Shown piece by piece: positions 1-12,717 of a DNA stretch of 64,000 bases. Each line of letters starts with the position of its first letter. Position 1 is the stretch's first letter. Origin of the DNA: Astrocystis sublimbata. Its lineage: Eukaryota; Ascomycota; Sordariomycetes; Xylariales; Xylariaceae. Location: the NCBI GenBank assembly GCA_022453515.1, contig JAJNNY010000013.1:62001-126000 (forward strand), given 5' to 3'. A model generated the notes under the pieces. That model had not been told where the DNA came from. It saw only the letters and a program-made list of their open reading frames with translations, and did not search any database. Both the position numbers and the translations under genes were made by a program.

Positions 1-133
1 CTCGTGCCTTGGTGCAAAGGTATCTAATTTCGGTTTCCAAGAGTTGCACCTGCTTGCCAGGTCGGCTGCCACGCACCTCGAGGAGGCGGTCAATGATCGA
101 GTCGAGATCGACGTCGTGTTGGTCCGACATCAT
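1..133 (-). CDS. glc7: Serine/threonine protein phosphatase PP1 catalytic subunit, N-terminal part (cut by window edge)
   Basis: Reading the minus strand from 133 gives 44 codons with no stop to the window edge. They begin [20 protein letters not shown] and continue with RGSRPGKQ, then [14 protein letters not shown]. This is the near-invariant N-terminus of the PP1 catalytic subunit (Glc7/BimG/Dis2), a nuclear and cytosolic metallophosphatase acting in mitosis, glycogen metabolism and splicing through many regulatory partners. The metal-binding core (GDxHG, GDxVDRG, GNHE) would lie to the left, outside the window. Two ATGs stand in tandem (133-131 and 130-128); the second gives MSDQHD, closer to the usual fungal start, so the first may be leader. 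The last base seen is codon position 1. Identity is very sure from the conserved block; exon structure beyond it is unseen. Confidence 0.95.
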   Translation of the reverse strand, partial: MMSDQHDVDLDSIIDRLLEVRGSRPGKQVQLLETEIRYLCTKAR

Positions 134-2000
134 GAAGTGGTGTCCTACCAGGCAGTACGCCCGCGGGAAAGTCGAGTATTAAGAGATTAAGGCGACGAGG
201 TCGGGGGAGAGAGAGGGGGCTCGATCGAGATCGAGCGAGAACGGTGGTGGAGCCCAATTCCAGAATTCGACACACTTCTTGGGCTGCAACGAAGACGGGT
301 GTTAGCATGCATGCAAGCAACGAACTGGTCGACGGGAACATCGGGTCATTCCGAGTGTATGTGCGGTGCAGCCGCATATTCATGCAGATAATGGGTTGCT
401 CGAAAGGGGGCGAGGTAGTAGCAGGCGACCGATGGTCTGGGTGGGGAAGAGGGGCGAGCGGAACAAGACCCAAAGGTGATAGATGAGCCATGGACATGGA
501 CATGGAATGTGCGATAGATGGAATGGCAATGAAAAGTTGGAAATAAAATGAAGATAAAAAAAAAACTCACACTGAAGCGATCTCAACCACGACCAGAGCT
601 TTCGTGGAGAAAGCCGGTGCCTCAATTACGCCACCTACCCAGGGAGTCGGGACGGCTGCTTAGCGATCAAGCGAGTGTGCCGGGCTGTGTACTAGTAATG
701 ATGTGCACAATAAGTCGTCGCCTGGTAATATGATGCCGGTTCGGCCGTCGGAAACCTCGTGATGCGGTCGAGGCGGGCGTAGCAGGTCGTAGGGCGGTGT
801 TTTACAATCCACCGTGACGCAGCACTGCGATAGCGAGCGGCCTGTAGCATGTGTTAAGACAGTGGTTCGTGTTCATAGCCCTACTCAAGAAGATGGCAGC
901 GACGGCTGACGTTGAAGTCGCGAGGGCGGAGGCGGCGGAGCAGGGATGATAAGAAGCGGTGGTGCACGGACAACAGATGGCAAAAGGGCAGGCAGGGGAA
1001 ATGCAAGGACGCATGACGACGATGATGATGACGAAGTTGATTTGGATGGTGGTGCAGAGGCAGAAAAGGAAGCTCGTGCGCTCGGTACGTACGTTGGCTA
1101 ATTACAGAGCTGTAAGGCTGTAATGATCGGCTGGATGGAGGTGGGCAAACGGATCAGAGTCGTCGCCGTCGCCGTCGTCGTCTTGGTCGCGCAGGCGCGG
1201 GTCGTGTTGATGTTTCGTCGGAAGGGCACAGGAAGCGTGCTGTGGCGCGCTGGCTAATCTGAGGCGATGAGCACGAGAATGCTGAGGGTGTTGGAACTGG
1301 GGGGACGCGCGGATGCAAAGTAGGAGCGAGTGCGCTCGGGCGGTTCAAAACACAATGGGCGAAAACTTCTTTCTTTTGGGGGGCAATGCGTCCACGGTGT
1401 ATGCGTGGGCGTATGGGTGTTCCACGGGTGCAAGCTCGACAGGTGGGCGGCAGTGATAGCAGTGATAAGTAGCAGTACGTACAGAGACACAGTTGCAGGC
1501 GGAGTTGCAGAGTCGCAGAGACGCAGACGCAGACGCGGACTCGGATGCAGATGCAGATGCTGATGAAGGCGAGGAGGACGGGCAGGGCGTGCCAGATGGG
1601 GAAGATAATGCCGACAGAAGCCAGATGCTTTTTGCTTATTCGCAGTAAAAATGGAGATGCGCAGAGCAGAACGAGACAGACTAGATCTGGACTGGACTGG
1701 CGAGAACTGGATCTGGACGGAACGGGGCTGGAGGCGACAACAACAACAATAGTAGTAGCAGCGGCGGCGGCGGCAGCAGGGAGAGGGAGAGGGAGTTGGA
1801 TGGAACCTGTTACGAATTCGTCGGAGGCTTTTCGCGGGGTGGCAGTAGTCGAGGAGGAGGAGGAAAAAGACTGGCAGGCTCGGCGGGCTAGCAGCAGCAG
1901 TAGTACCTACCTAGGTAGAAGCAGCAGGCCAAAACAACCTTGAAGCGGGTAACGGGGGCAGAACTGTGGACTGCTGCCCAGGTGTAGCCTAGTGGGTGAG
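134..2000. other. Upstream region of the PP1 gene, GC-rich, no gene seen
   Basis: Probable promoter and 5' leader of the minus-strand PP1 gene. It holds simple-sequence tracts typical of fungal upstream DNA: purine-rich runs near 205-240, GCAGAC/GATGCA-type hexamer runs near 1519-1563, and GGC/GGA triplet runs near 1763-1800. A CTACCTAGGTAG palindrome lies at 1907-1918. Open frames here are short, overlap each other, and have low-complexity composition without recognisable domains, so none is called. Confidence 0.6.
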
Positions 2001-2083
2001 GAGCGACGGACGGGCTTCTGCGACGAGGGGGACGGACGCTCGAGGAAAAGGGTCAGAGGTTGCAGGTGGTTCAGGTACTGCCA

Positions 2084-2106
2084 CTGGCTGGCTGGCTGGC
2101 TGGCTG
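2084..2106. repeat. CTGG microsatellite
   Basis: Five complete copies of CTGG plus a partial copy, directly visible. It lies in gene-free DNA and has no evident function. Confidence 0.9.
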
Positions 2107-3219
2107 CCCTTAGGTCTGCTGCCCATGCCCATGCCCAATGCCAGGTGTGGGCAATGGAACATTGTTCCTGGGCCAGTCAGTTACTGGGTCGGCCAGTGGG
2201 TACATGCATCGGTACCTGCTGCTGCTACTGCCTGCTACAGGTACTGGCCCCTGCTAGAAACCTGCTAAACCTGCTGGCCATGGAGCGATGGAGCGATGGA
2301 CGACGTCAAAACCTTTAGGTAGGTGGTGCGGGCAACGAACTGCGCTATACCTTATTCGGGTAGCTACCTACTCAAGTATGTACGTACACGCTACCACCTC
2401 CTATACACATAAGGCACGCTGTTCAGGCACTGCTTTTCAAGTCATAGAGGCAGAAACTGGAACTTCAAGGAGACAAGAATCAAGCTGTGGCCATAGGCTG
2501 GCCATCTATTAATTACCTTGGTGCACTCACAACTGAAAGCCGTACGCAGTCCTACGCAGTAAAACCGCGTGTTATGTTATCAGCCTATTCTTCCGAGGTC
2601 CCAATGTCTGAGACGCCTGTGTGTGGCTGTTCAGAAAGCGGGTGGGAGAGGGTAGGGTGGATAAGGCTGTTCAGTGTCGAGAGTGTGTATCGCCTAGGTA
2701 TCCTCTTGTCCCTTCCCATTTCCTGGACAGACCCTGGAGTGCCTGCCGCCTCCCAATGGGCCAATGTTCTGTCCCTGTCCCGTGCCTGTGTTCCATTTCC
2801 AACCCCACTCTGAAACAACCCCCCTCCCCTTCGCAATGGCCCTGGAAGAAATCGCCTGGAAACACGCGCTGGCTTTCAAATCTTGTCACAATGTTGGGAG
2901 TAAAAAGTGGCTTTGCACCGTCGCGTCTTCGCTCCATCAACCACACGCATATTGGGAATCAATCCATCGAACATTCATTCCATCATTTCCAATATGGCCG
3001 TGTATATCTATGCTTAGGCCCTACCTATCTACCTGCCTACTAGGTAGGTAGGCGAGGTAGGTAAGTATATATGCAGGCAACATTGGGAGTCTGGGACGTA
3101 TTGTATGCACCACTGGTGGGATTCTCTTGTCCGGTTCTTGATAAGGCATTTCCATCTATCATACCTGACATCCGCTATGAGTATGCACTTAAAGGTGGAA
3201 TATTGGGACGCTGGTACGT

Positions 3220-3237
3220 GGATATATATATATATCC
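3220..3237. repeat. AT-rich perfect palindrome
   Basis: GGATATATATATATATCC reads the same on both strands and is flanked by CTGG...CCAG-like bases, which could extend a hairpin. No gene lies close enough to treat it as a TATA box. Confidence 0.7.
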
Positions 3238-6200
3238 AGTCACCTGTCTGTACTTACAGATCGATGAAGCTATAGCTAGATCATCGCACACCCATTCGTC
3301 GTTATTTTCTTTTCCTGAGACCAGTGCCCCCCTCAGGTATGCACCTACATAACAGATCTGGATCTCACCGCCTGACTGGCTGCATGCCGTACATGTAAGA
3401 ACCTACATGTAGGTACGTATGGGGTCAGAATCGGGTGCCGATGCTCCTATATCATCCGGGCAGCCAGACGGTCGGCGCCGCTAAGCTTCTAGATGTGCCT
3501 CGTTTCCGCCAAAACGACAATTACAAAGCCGTTTTCCGGCGTGTTCTCTAGTCAAAAGAATAAGGATTTACTTCAATGGCGCCTACCGCACCTCTTTCAA
3601 CTCCGCTCTGTCTTTCGCTTTCAAAGCTTGTTCTAGACGCTCTGCGCACGTGGGCGACCCATTTTCTTACCACAACGACAGGTCACTCGTCAAAGCACTG
3701 ACACCGATAGCATATCAGAAACCTCGAAATTATTGCTTTGCAGTCTATAGGGGCATCTTTGTCTGGTCATCATCTTTAATACCTAAGTATTGCAATTTGT
3801 CATGTTTCCAGAGTGAATTCAAGCAACTTGCATGCCGTATCTCCTTTCTCGGGTTCGAGTTCTTAACCTCCTCTAATATGTAGATATTGTTCATGGGCTG
3901 GCCCAAGGGACCTTTGATTTATAGTCCACACGGCCCGATACGTTAAGTCGGCTAGTTGTTAGGCTGGAACAAGTCACATAAGTCACATCTCCCGGCAGGT
4001 CCAGTTAATTCGATCCGGATCCCTGCAGTAAGGGGCACAAGTATAACGATATAAACCATGTCTCCAAGCAAGGCCCAGGCTCCCCACGGGTTCATGATCG
4101 ACAAACTAGGAAATGATCTTGATCGGTAAGTATTTATATTCGATCTCGCTCGTGCTTCCTAGAACACCTCCAAGTGGGGTTAATCACGCGTTCTGGTTGA
4201 GCTGTTACATCGCACTCGAGTTGATTCATCATTTACAGATTGTGTTGCTTCCATGACGACTGAGTTATTAACTAACTGCCTGCTTGAAGCCGGCTTCGTA
4301 AGCAATTTACATATATCACCCCCTCCCCCGGGTAAGTCGTGTTGTCGAGGGCCTGGGGCCGTCTTATACTCTACGTAGTACGGTTTCGGTGCAACAAGTC
4401 ATGAATCAATCAAACGTGTTTGCATTTCCCGTCACAGCTGAGAACAAGATTTTCCGACTCGAAACTGAGCGTGCTTAGTACTAGGTGACGTACTTAGAAG
4501 CAACATGTGTGACCCAAGATTGACACGTCCCTCCAAGCTCCACCCTGGCACAAGTTCAACCTCAACCTTCAAGCTAACTGGTAGCTAACTGATAGTCTAC
4601 TTTGAGCTGTGCCTCTCCCGTATTCTCAGCTCCATTGTTATGATATCAGATCACATGATTGACCTCCCCCCTCCGCTCTTCATGCGAGACATAGCAGTCA
4701 TACCATCATGATATCACGATGAGTTGCTCGACACCAAAGACGCCCGATCAGCATATCATTGAATTCTCGCCAGATTTTTAGCATGAAGTCCCGTTATATA
4801 CACGTCTTATGTCGAGGCTGCTTGCCTTTTTTATAGCGGCATTTACCGGGACCTCGCAAGCGCAGCATCTCGGCAGGGCTCTCGGCAAGGAGGTTTAGAG
4901 TTTGTTTAGAGCGAACGGTTACAGAAGTCGGCACACCAACCATCCTGTCGGATTCGAGCAACCCCTCTCACCCCTCTCCATACCTCCGGGTCCGGGCGGT
5001 GCTCGATCCGCACCAAGAAAGCGGGATCGGCCCTTACGAGTCAACGGCCTCCCGGTGGGATCTCCAATCGAACTCAAAACCGCCCCATTTGGAGGTTATT
5101 GGTCTGTCCTTGCCTAAAGTAGGTGCTTACAAGAGTTTGTAGTGTGAAGCCACTTGCTACACATGAGCAGACACGCATGTGACCATGGGCAAGATCCGCA
5201 TCCCGCTCTACTAGTATATGCTTTGATGAACACACTCCACTCACGACGTCGTAGTTGGGTTCCAACTGACAGCGCTGCCAAGAGTCATGCCAATCACGCG
5301 AACTTTGGGTTTCGAAACTCAGACGAGGCACAAAACCGAGTAGGCCCGCATCCAGTACCAGAGAGACTCTTGTCACTTATCTAATAGCAAGTCACATCAT
5401 GGTCTATCCCATGGACTACGAGGACTATCTACAATAGTTTCGGTGATTGTATGAACCGATCCGGCAGACTCTGATCAGCACTTTGAACTTATCCACTGAA
5501 GATCCTAACACACATCGACATACCTACATGGCAGACTAAATAGCATAATTGGAGAAGGACGATTGAAGGAACCAGCTAAATAATGACTGCACGGAGATGT
5601 GAACATACCTAGGTGTCATCGTTTCTTTTTCTTCAAACCCCCCTTTCTCACCTTCCCTTTTCACTATGCATGGGAGGCTGGAGCCGGCTGACCGGGCGCC
5701 CCCAATCACTTAAAGTCGATATGTACCCTGCCTGAGTATGCGTAGAATGCTCAATCGACTATTGAAATGCGCTCACTCATCATACTTTTAAATTTTATCA
5801 CAGGATAACGGCTTTCCACATTGAACCTTTCTCTTGCGACTTACAACACGGATACCAGCCATGTAGTCGCCTTCAGGAATGAAACCGTTGGATATGCCTA
5901 GCTAAAACATGATACAGAGCCAGCCTTATATGTGTACATCCGGGCGAGCGAGAGACAGTCAGGGGTCGCCTTGTTTACCTGCCTTGGTGATAAGCTGTGT
6001 TGATCTTGGCGGGAGATGAAGACTTGACTGTAGCCAATCGTGGCCATAACTGTGCGGCTCCTTTTGGTTTTCCGGGGTATTTATAGATCTCAGATGCATT
6101 GGGAAGCTCGTGTAGTTCATTGAGCCCTCTATTAGCACTGTCATCAGCCGCACGATCCTACGCGCATGATCTCCTCTCTGATCGGAGGCTTTTTCGTCGA

Positions 6201-6619
6201 TCAGGCTCTCAATAACACATTGGCGTTCACACTCTCTGCTCAGCCCCTGCGCCTCCTTCACGGGTTCTTGTCGGCACTGGGTACTTTTGGTCCGATACCC
6301 TTGACCTGTTCTCCATAGCGTGGTGGTGGTGGCGGCTGCAGGCTGAGGCTGAGGGTCATCTCCAAGCGCGCGGCGTTAATTTGCTGGTCGGCTGGCTGCA
6401 GATAAGAGCGAAATTTGCGTGTTTATTTGCGACGTGCCCCAAGAGAGATAGATATGCATATAATCATCCCATGGATAAGGGGCTTCCGCCAGGCTGCGGC
6501 ACCCAACTTAGACTTTCCTCTGCAATAACATTTTCCTCACTCGTTTTGACCGACACTCGTTACTTGCTAAATTAGAAATGGGCAATGAAAAACACCACCC
6601 AACGGCTTCTAATACCATC

Positions 6620-8042
6620 ATGTCGAGGATTTTAATCGCCGCAGCACTCTTTGTCGTCACTCAGGCCTTGGCTTTCGATGGAGGACCAGCCAGAGCAACA
6701 GTTGGCGTGGCCCCCGACGCTACTTTCCACCGCCCCAAGATTACTGAAGCCGCTTTTTTGAGAAGAAGGCTTCAGGTTAAGGATGATGCAACTTATGTGA
6801 TCGCACCAGACAACACTTGTGGTTATATTGATGGTGATAGAGGTAGAGTCATATTATTTTCATCCTGACAAACCAACGCTAAAGACGTTGCAAAGAACAG
6901 TCCCTGACTTGCAGAGACGATTTCACATGCGCTGTCAAGCTCCAAGAGGACAGCAGTGTCGCTGGCTGCATTACCTATTACACCGATTTCGAATTCGTGA
7001 CAGATTGTTACAACTACAACCAGTATGAGAGTTATTGTGGAAGCAGCTGTATCTCCAATAGTCGCATTACGAAGTGGTAAGTTGAGACATATCATCAGAC
7101 ATGCCTTTGCTCACACGTTCAAAAAGCTCAGATGTTTCTACACCATACTGCTTGACAATCTCGTTCTTCGACGGCGCTCAAAATTTACAGTGCGTGACCG
7201 ACACCGACGCTTTTGAAGTGCTTTCTACTACATACGATGGGCAGACTGATGCTTTAACTTGGGATACTTACACCGCCCCTGCTACATCCTCCTCAATATT
7301 TGCTTCAACGTCTACAGAAGAGGAAACAACAACAGAAACACCAACGATAACGACAGTAACACCAATAGAAACGACAGAAACATCAGAACATCCTCCATCA
7401 ACCACAGAAGTAGAAGACTTACCACCATCTTTCCCGACTTCCACGCAAACCACCACCTCAAACACTCTCCCTACTGATGGGAGCGGCAACGGCAGAGGCG
7501 GCGACAATAGCGGCCCAATTCCGCCGAAGAAATCGTCTACCCCAGTTGCTCCCATCGCAGGTGGCGTCGTGGGCGGTGTCGGAGCACTCGCTTTCCTCGG
7601 ACTTGGCTCCTTCTTCCTCATCAAACGGCACAACAAAAACAAGAACGGCGGCGGCGGTGGCGGTGGCTTTGAGCAGCCGATGCAGCAGACACCACCAGCA
7701 CCATTACCAGGAGGCGGCGGCAGCGGTGATGGTGGTGGCGGTGGTGCAGCCGAGCTCTCAGCTCCAATATACCAGGCCTACGACCAGCCACTGACCCCCC
7801 CACCGCAAGCTTACTCCGCAACAAGCGACATGAAGCACAACGAATTAGTCGGCAGCACACCGGTACCCCCACCAGCGGAAGCGCCTGTGCCCACAAGTTT
7901 CAACTCGCCGAGTCCTGTCTATACGACGCTTGACCATAGATACAGCGCGCTGCCTCAGGGACCTGTTTACGAGGCTAGTGGGAATCCCGTCGGCGAACCG
8001 GATTACAATTCGAACCATCGCGGGCAGTTTCACGAGATGTGA
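6620..8042 (+). CDS. Cysteine-rich single-pass membrane protein, receptor/sensor-like, uncharacterised
   Basis: Three exons: 6620-6842, 6896-7076 and 7127-8042; introns of 53 and 50 nt (GTAGAG...AAAG, GTAAGT...AAAG). The product is 439 aa. An in-frame ATG at 6578 would add 14 residues, but the ATG at 6620 opens directly into a signal peptide (MSRILIAAALFVVTQALA). Next come an ectodomain with about a dozen cysteines (DNTCGYI... to ...NLQC, roughly residues 65-165), a Ser/Thr-rich stalk probably O-glycosylated, one membrane helix near 276-300 (PIAGGVVGGVGALAFLGLGS) followed by KRHNKNK, and a cytoplasmic tail with poly-Gly and Pro-rich segments. This layout resembles fungal wall-stress sensors and a widespread but uncharacterised Pezizomycotina family starting with DNTCGY. 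Function is not known; a surface sensor or anchor role is inference. It ends tail to tail with nto1. Confidence 0.85.
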
Positions 8043-9071
8043 TGAGAAGGAAAGAAATATCTGAATGAAAGGGAGGATGAGCCCCAGTCTAGTATTCCAC
8101 TGCACGGTAATGCAATAAATAAAGCAGTCAGCTAGTACTATCCGATCAAACACGGAGAACTCGTATTTTAATTACAATGATTTCAACAGCTGAAGTCTAT
8201 TTTCTTTCGATTCAACTCGTAATCGTACTCACTATATACATAAATCTTGTGATGTCAGTACTTGGTCATGGAAGCTCAGCTTGAAAGACCCGCAAGGTCC
8301 AGTGGCTTGTCCGGCGCATTGCAAGCAGAATGAAAGCGACCCGTGTGACATAGTAGAATTTGATCTGGGATCTCAATAGTGAAGAATACGAGTAATTTTG
8401 ATAATAACTGTTGCTTTGGTTTGAGGATTGAAGGAGTCCGAGCGGATCTTTCATACGACCGGGTTTTTGTACATGTACACTGACACCTCATGGCCTCCGC
8501 ATGGCAGGTACAAATGTTACCAGCAGAATCACATTGCGTACTCTGAGGCAAATGGACATATCATACTGCACCATTGCTGGGCATAGTTGTACTAACCTCA
8601 ACATTCACTTGTTACATACCACGAACTAGGATAAGCCCATACACATCATAGTTGGCAACGCAAAAACCCCGAGCACGACGATGAATGAAACGAACCACAG
8701 CTCAAGTGGATATATTTTGCATTTATGTTAAAAATCACTCAGCCCAAGGCCACTACTTGGGCGCTCTAGACCATCCATCCATGCCATCAGTGCTACCGAT
8801 GAACGCCAGTGCCCGAAACCCTTGCTCACTAGGTATAGTAAAAGACTTGCCTTGCGCCTATGTCCCAACGCCCTCTCTCAAACGCCTTCCTGAAGCACTT
8901 CCTGGTGCTCGAAACTCAAACGTGGTGGATTGCTCCAGGTGAAAGCAGGCTTTACAAAGCGGGCAATTATGGCAATACAAAGCAGAAGAACGACGCAAAG
9001 CTTCTCGAGCGTCTATAATACAAAACAGATAAAAAGAAACAAGGCCGCCATCTATACTGTCAAGTTCGCCA
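8043..9071. other. Tail-to-tail intergenic region, no gene seen
   Basis: Lies between the 3' ends of the cysteine-rich membrane protein (plus) and nto1 (minus) and should hold both 3' UTRs. AATAAA-like signals occur around 8114-8120 (AATAAATAAAG), 75 nt after the upstream stop, a plausible polyadenylation signal. The small frames here show no domain. Confidence 0.5.
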
Positions 9072-12000
9072 TCAGCGCCTTCGGTAGGTTGTCTTACGCT
9101 TCTTGGGCTTCGGCGGCGCCTTCTTCGTAGGGCTTATGTGATTGGTGCCGTCAACCAGGGGAGCGGTATCCGCTGGCGAAGCTGTAATGCTTTCGTTGAT
9201 TTCAACGCCGAGTCCTTTAAGCTCGTCGTCGTCTATCTCCGTGAGTTCCTCACTAAGGCTTCGCACTGCGTTTCTTCCATTCCACTGCTCTTCGGCGGCA
9301 GATGTCCCCTCTGGTTCGAGTTCTTGCAGGTACCAAAGGACGCCTCCATCTGTGAGGGCATCAATTGGTTGTCGTCCCAAGCTCCCGTTTGATTGTGGGG
9401 GTGTAGGGGGAGCGGGCTGTGAGTTGGATGGTACCGAAATATAGCCATTTGTCGCCGGTGGTGTATTGAAAGACTGCACGTCACTCTGGTCACTCCCATC
9501 GGGCTTCGATAGCATATCTTCAGGAATCGGTACAGGCACGTTGTCAGGTACCTGCACTCCATCAACTTTTGGATCCTTCCCAATGGCAGACGTGTCAACT
9601 TCAATATTGCCATCCGTAGACGAAGCTTTATTGTCGGCGTCTGTCATTACCGTATCCCCGTTTCCGTCGACATTGTTGACATTCTGGTGATCTAACCCGC
9701 CAACCGCGACAACTGCTGCAGACGAATCTACCATGATAACGTCTTGGCTCTGTTCTCCCTCGCCGTCCGTTCCTACGACGACAGCTTTTGGTCGATATTC
9801 AAGGCTTGATTCAACCATGGTCTCCAATTCCTGTTTGAGACTTTCAAAAGACCTATGGTTGGCTTCTGCCTCAAGACGTAGCGCTGTTTCCAGCTGTGTC
9901 TGGATAGCTTTGAGTATTCTCTTGCCAAGCTTTTTCCGTTCTCGATGATCGGAGAAATCAGCTTTTGTGGAAATGACAGGTCCAGCTGCTGGGTTTGGCG
10001 GTGCCTCGAACGATGTATCAGGCTCTGTATTGATCCCATCATGTATGACGTTGCAGATGTCTTGTGCGAGTGTCAAGGTCGTGGTATAATGTCGTTGATC
10101 AATTCTTGATGAGATGAATGACAGACCATCGTAAAACAAGTTCTTGTCGAGTCTGTCCTGACGTTAGCCGCAAATCCGACATAGTATATATAACTTTGAG
10201 ACTTACGCAATGGCCTTCTCGATAACTGGCGGCAGTAGTTTGTGAATGGGGAAGTAGCAGGTATCCACGAAGTCGCGCTCCATTTCAGCCGCTTTGAGTT
10301 TGCTTTGTTCCCTATCCACGATCTCCTGAGATAGTGCTTTCAATTGCTCCAGGTCTTTCAGAAGCAACTCGGCGAATTCAATTCTCCGCGCTAACCTCGC
10401 CTTGCCGCTAGATCCCATTGCAGCAAAATTACGTCTTGTAAGCTCCATGGAAGAGAAAGTTTCCATCTGTAGCTGCAAACGTTTGAGAAGGGCAGCGCCC
10501 CGGCGCATCTCTCGTTTCAATGTCCAGTAACGACAGGCATCACTGACAAACTCTTTTCGCTTAAGAAAACTGAATCGCTGAAGGGACGCTTCGACGATAT
10601 CAAAAACTGCCTGAGGGATGACAGGAGCGCCGGAGGGAAGTTTCCATATAGACTTTCCCTGCTGACCCTTTTTGTCTCCAAGGACAGCCGAAAGCTTAGC
10701 TCCTGTGATTTGTGATTCATCAGGAGGGTGATCGGTAATGGAGTGGCGGTGGGAAGCAGCTAATGCCATGGCAGATGCCTGATTGTTGGCCCAGAGGCGT
10801 CCCTCCATGACTCTCTTGTAGTATTTCTTCGCTCTCCTAGTTGCTTGAGCTACGCCGTTCTCTTTAGAGTATTCGGATGGGCAATGCTTGTCGCACAATG
10901 CCTTCAGATTCGTGCCTCCATCAAGAACATCCAAAGCGCCGGAGCTGTTCTTCATCCGCAGAAACAGATGAGCACGACGGGCACAGGTAACATGGAAAGC
11001 TTGATAACAGGCCTTATTGCCACATTGAATGCATGCTCCCATCTGCTGATTGCAGATGTAACATGTCAGCTTCCATCGACTCTTAGGCACCTTCTCCACG
11101 TCCATTACAGGCTCCATAAAGGTATGATTGCCGAGGGTCACCTCGGGAATCCACATAGCGCAGAGGAGGTGAGCCCACTTCGACGAATTTGTCTGCTTGA
11201 AAGCCCCATCAGAGTTGGGGCAAAATATGCAAGTCTAATAACGATTAGCATAAGTCACAAGGACCGAATAACAGATAGTCACCCACAGGTACACCACGCC
11301 CTATCAGCTGGCATTTTCGGCAAAGCCATTGGCCTTCCGGGATAAACGGAACACCGTAGCATTCCTGATGGACTGCTAAGTCACATCCATCACAGAACAC
11401 GATGGCGTTAGTGTTCTCGCAGTCACCATCGTCACAAATCGCACATTTACTGTCCTGCTCCTCGCCAGGTTGAGGGTCGCCGCTAACAGCCGCTGCTGAA
11501 CTAGACCGAGGTCTATGTGTCTGTGGTGGTTTTGGGTTAGGTTTCGGTATTCTCTTCTCCAGGGCATGCCATTCTTTCTCGATCTTCGTAATCGTCATCT
11601 CAAAAACCTCGCGATCGACGGGCATCGCTCCCTGGGTCTTGCGATATACATTGTACGCCTCTAACCACATATCATCCTGCTCATCCATATCGTACTCGAC
11701 ACGACCCAATATGTTAGTGGGTTGGTGCGATGCGGCACCATCGACTTTGGAAACAGCCGAATTATCTTGGTCGTCGTCAACACTTCCATCCGTAGCTTTG
11801 ATTAGTCGACGCTCTGGCCGGATGTAACTATCGCTCTCCTGGTAGCCAATGTTCATCAAGGTCTTATCGATATAACGCGTATATTCCTTTTTACTCTCAA
11901 ATAGCAAGATTCGGTCTGTCTTGCGATATAGGGGCTGCTTGAGATCCAGCTTCTCTTTGTTGTTCTGGCCATGAATGGGTAATGGGGTGGGTGTGTTCGG

Positions 12001-12717
12001 AACCAGCACCGAGTCGCCACGTGCTGGGTATAGCGATTGACGCGCACCCCGTCGCCGCGTGGGCGTGGTGGCTACAACACTTTGTGAGGAGAACCCAGCA
12101 CCGTTTGCTTGGGCGTTGGGGGACACTTGGATTTGTTCCTTGGATGGGCTGCCGATCTCATTGGAGCTGGGGTAGAGAGGTTTCACAGAAGGAGTCTCGG
12201 GAATCGGCTTGACGGTGCCATCGACCTCTTCGGCGTGGAACATCATAAAGGTGGCTTCAATGTCTAGGTTGGGGTGAAATTCTTCCCAGCCTCGTTCTTC
12301 CCGGGGTTTGTACCCTTCGCTCTGGACCACGGCGGCCGCTACGGCGGCTGCAGAACTTATCTGCATCTCGTCGTCTGGCTCGATGCGTGTGGAGGTGCGG
12401 ATGCGGGTGCTCCGCTCACGTCGTGGGGGAAAGATGGAGGGGGAGGCGGCGGTATTGGCTACGCTGGTGCGGGTCCGGGAGCGGCCACCAGCAGTCGTCG
12501 CAGGGGGCTCGATAGGCTCGTCCTCCATTTGCTCTGTAAACCTGCCACCACCGCCGGGGCCGCCGGGGACATAGCGTCGTCGCTTCATGGGAGGCTCGGT
12601 GGCAGCCACTATGCTGTTGGTCCGGGCGCGTCGCGAGGTGTTGGCCGTATCTGGCTGTCGAGTGCGCGGCTGACGCGCCGCAGAGGCCACCCGTGGCGTT
12701 CTCGGACTAGGTGCCAT
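9072..12717 (-). CDS. nto1: NuA3 histone acetyltransferase complex subunit Nto1 (BRPF-like double PHD protein)
   Basis: Exons on the minus strand: 11287-12717, 10207-11234 and 9072-10152; introns of 52 and 54 nt. The product is 1179 aa. The start at 12717 (MAPSPRTPRV) is chosen over an upstream in-frame ATG at 12840 because the added segment looks like leader. Domains in order: a disordered basic N-terminus; an EPC-like region near 340-390 (VEYDMDEQDDMWLEAYN); PHD finger 1 at about 425-469 (CAICDDGDCEN...CDGCDLAVHQECYGV); then a zinc knuckle and extended PHD from about 479 (CIFCPN...GAFKQT, CAMWIPEV, RWKLTCYICNQ, CIQCGNKACYQAFHVTCA). This is the scaffold of Nto1/BRPF/Jade proteins, which bind histone H3 and link the MYST acetyltransferase to nucleosomes in the nucleus. 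The segment around KNLFYDGLSFISSRI sits where BRPF proteins carry a bromodomain but does not look complete. The C-terminus is disordered and basic (PKPKKRKTTYRRR). Confidence 0.93.

Larger units (their letters stand above)
2001..6577. other. Intergenic stretch, no gene recognised
   Basis: About 4.6 kb with only short overlapping frames and no protein I recognise. Visible structure: five CTGG units at 2084-2106, an imperfect inverted array of CTACCT/AGGTAGG at about 3022-3060, and an 18-nt palindrome GGATATATATATATATCC at 3220-3237. Base composition becomes more AT-rich after about 3500. No tRNA-like B box with a matching cloverleaf was found by eye. Confidence 0.5.

Noticed and set aside
3840..3870. 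GGTTCGAGTTC resembling a tRNA B box (also near 23690)
   Set aside because: No matching acceptor stem, A box or anticodon arm could be built around either site.
6578..6619. Upstream ATG of the cysteine-rich membrane protein as the start
   Set aside because: It would put 14 polar residues before the signal peptide; the ATG at 6620 fits secretion better. Not excluded.
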